This document shows positions 46,901 to 55,900 of a stretch of DNA of 64,000 nucleotides, in pieces. The stretch is from Antedon mediterranea (Eukaryota; Echinodermata; Crinoidea; Comatulida; Antedonidae): positions 8,191,001-8,255,000 of the forward strand of contig NC_092673.1 in assembly GCF_964355755.1 (NCBI RefSeq), read 5' to 3'. The position numbers were made by a program, and so were the translations under genes. The notes under the pieces are model-generated. The model saw only the letters and a list, made by a program, of their open reading frames with translations, was not told the origin of the DNA and did no database searches. The first letter of the stretch is position 1. Every line of letters begins with the position of its first letter.

Positions 46901-49900
46901 TGAAAAATACATACAAAGTGATAACACTACAGAGAAATACATACATGTAGGGGATTTTAAAGGATTGCCTAAAAAGATAGTAGCTTATTTATATTAGGGT
47001 TCTTATAATGTAAAATAGAAAATTAAGTATTGTATTAAAACATACACAAAAAATTTAAAAAAAGTTAGACATTTGGTTTGAAAGTACTGGTGAAACTTTT
47101 CAGTAAAGATACCAATTTTTCTATTAACTTACTTGTTTGTTAAAATCTAACCTCTCGACAAAGTTGACCAATTTCGTTCATTTTATTGTTGTTGTGAATT
47201 ATAAAGGAGAATAATTTCATGGGTTGAATAGAACACTCAATCTTTCATCAAACATTTTTTTAGTGTTGTTTGTATTTATGTGGTTATCATGTGACAAAAA
47301 TCATTTGATTAGCTGGCCATAGAATGGCATCATTGCTTATCACTTTTATTGTATGCAATGAAATTACAAATGCCACAATATAAAATCAACTAATTATATG
47401 GCAAGGATACTGTTACATTTTCATAAATTATGCATATTAATAATTATGAAACCCAAATGTAATATTCTGCAATATTTTAGTTTCACTACTATATATTTAA
47501 TTTCAAGCAATTCTTCAATATTTTACTTAGCAAGATCTATAAGAATTTGTAATGTATGCCATTTTTTTTTTATCTTTGTAATTGCAGGTTGTGTTCTATC
47601 ATTCTGTTCAATGAAATTCTTATGTAGAAATGTCAAAATTAATTTGACTGCAATAATATAGTTTTATTAGATATGCAGTTGGTATTACATAACATTTTAT
47701 AATATAAACTTACATATTTACTACCATTAAAACCATCTTGAGATGCCTCTGTGTTGCTACTGTCATTATCCGCATTCACACATAAAGAAACATTCGTACT
47801 GCAAGTTAGAGTATTTAAAAATTCATTACAAAATAACAACATTAGCAAATGCAAAATAACAAACTCTCTGAAATTAGCTGATGGCTACTTCCGCATAACG
47901 CAAGGTGTTTCAACAGAGTCAATTAACTCTGAGAAGGCGGATAACGACGGAGAATATAACAAGTAATAAAATGAGCACAGTTGTTAGAATATATATCATT
48001 TGGTAAGATCGAATCCCCTATGGCGTGGTAATCTTAAGCTGTGTAGAATTAAAGCCGAGTAGATTGTTTATACATACACGCTGCAAATTATAAATAGGGA
48101 ACTAGACCGGTAATTGTATCAAAGCAAAGGCTTTCAAATTTCAAGGTTATTTTGAGTGATATGAAATGAACGAAAATTCATTTCATTAATGAAGTTCATG
48201 CGAAGTTAAAAACTTAATAACTTAAGTAGAAAATATAAACATTGAATAATTCTCCAATTCAGAAGATAATTAAGAATACTTTTGTTTATTTTGCCTTCTC
48301 ACCTTGTTTTACGTATGAAACTACCTTTAGCACATACAAAAATATGTCATAAATAAGAAAACAAAATTTCAAATGTAGACATTGGAATTAATAGCATTTG
48401 CTTTACTGTACAAAACTGTCCGGTCCAATAAAAATTGCTATTGCTAAAAACATTTTTAATTTGAATGCAAAAAAAAGTATAGATACCTTGTTGACGGGGA
48501 TGTTCCATTTTCTTCTACATTTTTATCCTGAAAAAAAAAATAAAATAAAAAATGATTTACATACAATGTCGCATATTTTGATGAGAATTTGAAGGCATAC
48601 ATTTACGCCTATATGGTTGAATAGTCTCAATCACATGTGATTGGCTATTAAAAATAAGAATGTTTTTTTAGTAAATTATACTCCATTGTTTTCCCGATCT
48701 TAAGTTTTCTTTTGGGAGTCATCGACTTGCTATTGATTTGTAATACTTGATTGAGAGATCATCAATAAAATGAAACCAGACATACTGTACTGTATGTAAT
48801 GTTTTTACTACTTGTTAGTAGTTACTTTTACTACTCAGAATATATGTACTCACAAGCTAGTATACAGTATCTACTAGCTATCAACTAGCATAGGTATCAT
48901 AACAACAAATTAACTCACTGGAAATATATTAGAATAAGTAATTCTTTGCTTGGATAATAATTCTTCTGTCCGGTTTGTGTCTTCCTCCAAAACATGTAAT
49001 TGCTTTTGTAGTTCATTTAGTTGCTGAAAATAAATTAAAATCAATTGTTTCTTTAGTTGCTCATACACAATGTTGTTTATTTGGGCCTGGGTTTAAAACC
49101 TGTTCATTAAATTCAATGTTATGTTTTAAAAGAGTTTACTGTAGAAATAAAAGCCAGAATATACCAAATACATCAGAATAAACTACAGTATGTTGTTTAG
49201 GGCCTCTTCAGACCTACAGAGTTATCGTTTTGCATTTTACAGCCTTAATAGGTGTGAACTTAATGTTAAGTATATTAGCCATTCCTTACTTGTTCATTAT
49301 ACAGTAAGATTACCAACAAACCAATTAAATTTATTCTAGCATACTAAACTTTTTGCCCCTTCAGTTTTAAACGAAAGTGTAATTTAATCAAATTTGAACA
49401 CTTTCTATTTACGATACTACTGTAACTTTACTTTAAGATACAAAGATAAGGTACCGTTAAACTAATGATTTTCTTGCAGATATTTGATAAAATATGATCA
49501 CATAATGGATAATAAAAACTAGAGCAGGCTATTTTTGAGTTACCTCTTGCTTTTTCCTCTTTGCTTGCTCAAGAAATTCTCTAAGTATTTGGTTCTGTGC
49601 AAATTGACTATCCTACAACAAAAGAATATAATATAATAATTTAAAAGAACTTTAGCTTTAATGGTCTATCATTTATCAAATAATAATTAGACAATCTTTT
49701 AAATCACTAACAATTATGTATACAATAAAAAATATATGGTAAACTGCAATCTTTATACAAGGATCTAAAAAAATGGGCATCTTATAAAATGTAATTAGGA
49801 AAGGGGAGGGGTCCAGACTCTATGGATATCCTTATGATATAATACAAGGATTTCATTGATAATAATTTACAAAAGAACGAATTGTATGTACAGTAGGTAC

Positions 49901-52900
49901 AGTACAGAAAAACAAGATTCATATGTTACACTGTATGACACAGACAAAATTGTAGATAAAGAAACTGTATAATGATGTAGTCATCATTCATCAAACTATT
50001 CATTTTATAGTAAAATCTTTTTGTATTGTGTATTGTTGATGATGCTGTATAATACTACTACTGTATATTTGCACAATAAATACTGAAACTGTTCGCTTGC
50101 TAGATTTAAAAACAACTCGGTATTAAGATTTATCATTCAAGTTGTGAGACGAGGTAATCAACAAGTTTATATACTGTAGTTAGGCCCCGGAAATCAGAAA
50201 TGGTCATTGAACGAGAATTACACTTAATTAAGACATAATGCTGCAGGTTTTTGTAACTGAACACTTACAGTAAGTAGTGTACATTGAACTAATAAAAGCA
50301 AACAACATTTTTTAACGAACGATACAGTAGCTTTTCTTCACTTTTGATCCTTTATATTATTATTAATTTTTTTCAATCTACATATTGAACACAATTACCA
50401 TTTGATTGTTGGAAAGAAAGTTAAAAATGGTTGCTTTATTGCGTGCCAATTAACATAAATTGTTTGTTGTCGAATCGAGTAGCCAAGCAGTTAAGGCAGG
50501 GGCGCTGGAAACCATAGCGAAAATCGGCACAGGTTCAAGGCACTATTCAACGATTGTTCTGGTGGCAAAAAAAGTCTTTATGGAAGGTTTTAAAACAGGT
50601 CTGTATTGGTCTACCTTGGCTAATTTTGGACAGAAGAAGGAGTGCCGTTTGGTGGCAGCTGTACGACACAGAGGAACCATTAGGGAAGAAGAAAGTTGAT
50701 GTTGTTGTTACATTTACATTTTATTTCCAGTTTCCCTAAAATCAGCATAATTAATTTAGTTTTTTTTCTATTTATTCAAAAACATGCCAACAGGAACAAT
50801 GTTCCCACTTACTGATGTTACAAAAAATACAATATAAAATATGTATAAATATATACTGTATGTACAGTATTAATCATAATTAATAAATATCCCTGTCTAA
50901 ATAAAAAGAGGGATTGAAAAAGGAACTTATAGTCACAAGAAATTGATTTCTTGAAATTCACAGCAGGATTGAAATTTACAAAATTTGACATTTTATAACA
51001 ACTAAATAGATTCCTGTCATTTGATTGGATGATTGTGGTTCAAGTGCCGTGTATTTTTATTTTTGTCAGCTGAAGACCGGACAGTGCGACTCCTTTCAAC
51101 AGCATCAACAACAATGATTTATGCATGCTCCCGCAAGAGCACAGTGTATTACTATTGTTGAAGATCGGAACTACAGTATGCGACCTCCTAACAACAATGG
51201 TGATCTCCGGTTGTAATTTTGCTCTGATGAGTGACAATGAAATTACTAAATTACATGATTTTGCAGACTCGAAAAAAAAAAAATAAAATAGTAGTCTATA
51301 GAGATTTTGCCTCGTAAAAATAGAATTTCATCTTTCACCTCATGAAATTATTTGTACCATCGCACTCAATCATAAACATTCAATTGTATACTGTACTATT
51401 AAATTTCACGATGATTCATGAACTTGTCATTATCTAGATTTTTTGGCCTAAATATAACATCTTCCGATTTGAAAAAAAAGAGTATATTGTACATAGAAAT
51501 CATAGGTCAATTCATTATTTGTTCATAACACTTAGCATGTGAAACCTATTGATCTAATCTATCTCTTCCTGTATATCCTGTTATGTTATTGAATGTCATC
51601 CGGTAATCTATTCACTAAACTACTTCTTTTCACCTGCTGTCAGATTAACTTGGTCAATGCCTATTGCTGAATAATAACTAATATAGTAATGATTTTAGTA
51701 TCCGGTATTTGCAATAATTAAATATAATAATTCCTAGACATTGTAAAAGAGAGAGAGCACTAAAAAAAATAATGATCTAAATTGAAATATTAATTTTCTC
51801 AATTCTTTGATCATTTTAAAATTTTGTTCATGTACTGTACAAAAAAAATGTTAAAACATTCACTACTTTTTTGTTTGTCTAATAGCTTGAAAATAAATTG
51901 AATACGTTCTTATAGTAATTATTTTTATAAACTGTAAACATTGAGAATGTTTGTAATTTTGATGTTTCGGTTTCAAGATAGTCCATCTACTATTTTGATA
52001 TCAAAACATTTGTCTGTTTCTCAAATTCTGTCCTATCACTGGTCAGTGTAGAGTATAGCCTTTAGCTTTACCTCCATGATTTTAGTAATAAAGAATAGAA
52101 ATAGGTCAACCTTACACTTTCTAAAGTCAAAGTTCAAACTAGGTTGGTTTGCAGATTACAGATATTTTTCTTAGGTTGAACAAGCATGAAATCTAATAAT
52201 GAATTTCGACGGACGCATTAAAGGCAATGCTCAGAACAGGACGTGCAGTACTTTATGCACTCCCAGGGCATCAATTTCTCAGACAATCGTAAAATACATT
52301 TATGAAAATGAAAACGGGATTATTTGCAACTTTTATTGCTTTATATATAAATTTGTAATTTTTATTGAATTTTGCAGGCATTGTCATATCATTTAAATAC
52401 AGTTACAGTATAACTGGTAAAAAATTTCATTTTTCACTGAAAACAGTCAATTTTTGCTTTATTTAAATTCATTATTAAGTAAACACCTTCGAACAAAACC
52501 AAGGAAAGTGTCCCATCATTAGAGGTGCTCCGTAGGAGTTCTATATTTTTACTTTTAAATTAATACTATCTTTTAGTTTTATAATATTATTACTTAAGCT
52601 GAAATCACTGTCTAGGCAAACATGATAACATTAGTTGTCACATGTACTGTATACCACCTAAATTTTGAGTTGACTGGTTACAGCTGCAGCTTGTGATTGG
52701 CTACACACTCAAAACTATTTGAAAGGCACAATGTTAAAGATTGAATAATTAAATAAGATAATGCACATATATATACTTTGTTCGTAAGTTTCAATGTGGG
52801 TACGCATACGCTGCCTCACTTCATTAATGATAACGGGGCTAAGGGCTGGTAAACACCTCTGTTCCAAGAAACAGTTACAACTCTTTTTAATTGAGGATGG

Positions 52901-55900
52901 AAGCAAATCCAACAAAAATCTACGACAATTAGTTTACTGGTAAGGTTAAATGTCCGTCAAGACAGTGTTTAGTTGTCGCAATGAAACGGGCCAATCAAAA
53001 AGAACATCCAATCCACTATCTCATTCCCATATTTTTAACAATTTACAGTTCTACAATGTGTATAAATTTACTGTACTTGCTGAAAATGAACTCACAACAG
53101 AAATTTGCCTACTATACTAAGGCCCTGTTTCTGCTGCCAAGAAAATACCGTATTTTATACGGTAATTTTTGAATACCGTATTTATACCGTATTTTTTTGG
53201 CAGCAGAAACTGCGCTCATAAAACAAATACTGTATTTTGTATACCGTATTTTCCCCACAAAATTTTTGGATAAAATACGGTATTTACAAATTTATACCGT
53301 ATTTTTTGTACCCTTTTCATGAGGTCAACATCGTGATTTTATTTTCTGTCGCTGTCAGCTGTTTTACACACGTGTATAGATATATTCGGCGAAAATGTGG
53401 AGCGAAGACGTCACAGTATTTACTATATAAATCTGTGTGGGGAAGGAAGCTATAATGTCCGGCCAACTAAAAGGTAATAAAAGGGACAACCACATTTATA
53501 AAGACATTTGTAAAAAAATAAAGCAGCAGGAGTACGGAATAGACTTGTCTCCAAAGCAAGTAAATTCAAAGCTGAAGAGCCTGCGAAGCAGTACAACATT
53601 GCAAAAGACAAAAACTTGGGGAGGGAAAGAATTACTTGTCCCCATTACGATGTTTTCTGTACTCTCACAACATTTCTATCACTAGGGCAAGGCTGTTGAA
53701 AGTGAGACGTAAAACTTCCTTTATTGCGACTTTTAATTATCGACCAAATAAATGAATGGCAATTTGGGTAAAAAGGATGAAATTTAACACGACCACCCAA
53801 GAAGTATTGTTAGCAGAAACGAGGTACTAAAAAATACGGTATAAAAAATACGGTATAAAAAATACCGTATTTTTATACCGTATTTTGAGCAGTTGCAGCA
53901 GAAACAGGCCCTTTAAAGTAAACTATATAAAGCGATATTTAAACCTATGATATTGACTAATATGGCATGGTTCAAAATATGGCCCTCAGTGATCTGTAGA
54001 ATATCCGGAGAAGAAGTCGAGGGATAAATGGTTGCCAGATAACCGAGGGCTTTATTTTGAATGGTTTCTCAATGAAACACCAGTCAAATTTGTTTTTACC
54101 ATATACAATCTATTGTAGGCCGAGGTGAGGAAAAGAAAAAGTCTGGTATATTTGTATATTACAATATAACAAAAAATATGGTACTACTACTGCAAAATCA
54201 TATGATATACAAATAATGAATGTTTATCAGTGCGATGGCATAAATAATTTCATGAGGTTAAATTCTATTTTCACAAGGGAATTCTTGTCATGGTCATTGC
54301 TATTGTTCTGATCATTGCTTCTACTCTTAAGAATAACAGACGGTGCTGCTATTGGATTTCAAGCAAATTTTTGTTTCTGCACCATAAAATGAAAAAAGTA
54401 CTATTAAACGATCATTAAATAGTATGATTGCACGCCATGTGATTCACAATCATCCAATCAAATGAAAAATGTTTTATAACATGTGTTTATTAGCCATGCC
54501 TGTGCACAACTCACCATCTCCAGTCTTCTTTTCTTATTAACAAGAAATTCCAAAACAAAATTGACCTCTGACAGTTCCCACTTATCATGACTACCAAGTA
54601 AATCCACAAAATTTGAACCTTGCTGAGCATTCTGAAAAACAAAATCACATGTCATTTATTTATTTTTTACGTCAGACATTTTTTTTTTATCACACAACAC
54701 GACACTGCTGTTAAAATATTATTAAATTGTACAAAACTGATTTTTTTGGGAGAATGACGAGTAGGGCTAAGAAAGTAACTGGTTTGTCACAGGACAACAA
54801 AGGAGTTTAATAGAATACTGTATTATTTTTTTAGGACAAAGATTATGGTTGCTGCTATTGTCGGGAGAGCTACTGTAAAGGAGGAAAGTGAATGTACACA
54901 GAGACCGCTATAGTACTCGTTCTGCACAACTACTTCCATGATAAGACGCTACAGTACAATTTAACATTTTGGACTGCAAAAGAATTTTATATTGTATTGC
55001 ATTGTATTGGAATATATAAATCTATATTTCAGACTAATATCTTTGCAACACTGATCCAAAATAATACAGAATTTAACATTAATTAATAATACATGTACAG
55101 TATTTCTCTGTAGTTTTAGATAGAAAGTGCAAAGACAACGGTCTTTATTTCAGAACAGAAATTTTAATTTGCACTAAAAACAACAATCTTCAAACTACAG
55201 AGCAACAAAATCCATGTTCAAACTATTTTTAAACTGCATTTTATTTGATGATGGTTTGAATTGTTTATTCCATGATTCACACAGATGTTTACTAGTACAG
55301 TAGTAGTAATACTACTTGTGATTAAAACCACAAAACATTTAAAGGCAAAGCAATAAATGGATAGCAGTATACACACCACATTACAGAATCTATTTTGGAA
55401 TGAACAATACATTTTACACCAAAAAAAAGTGAACTGATTTTTTTTTTATTTATTTAATCCATTCCAATTCAACAGCGAATCATCGCCACTATATACTCAT
55501 TTTTTTTTTCTATTTTAAAGAAATTTCAATTAACTCAAAGGTGGTTCGTTGTGAACATTTTGTTCTTTTAGGATTCTCTTTAATCATATAAAATTCATGG
55601 TATGTATTTTTTCAGATTAACTTATTTTCAATTGTCATTTGACCAGAAATTCATACTGTAGTGTAATAAACTTCATACTTTTATATAAATAATGAAAATA
55701 ATGATAATCCCCTTGATCTTACCAAAGGACCAAGCTTGGGTCTTTTTTCTTCTTGTCTTTGCCGATGTTTTAATATCAATTCATTTACTGTAAAAAAAGA
55801 AATGTCAAATAGTATTTAAACTGTATGTACAGTTTTTGTTGCTACAGAATGTGATGGTCAAATACATTGTAGAAATGGTTTAAACCCATATACTGTAGCT

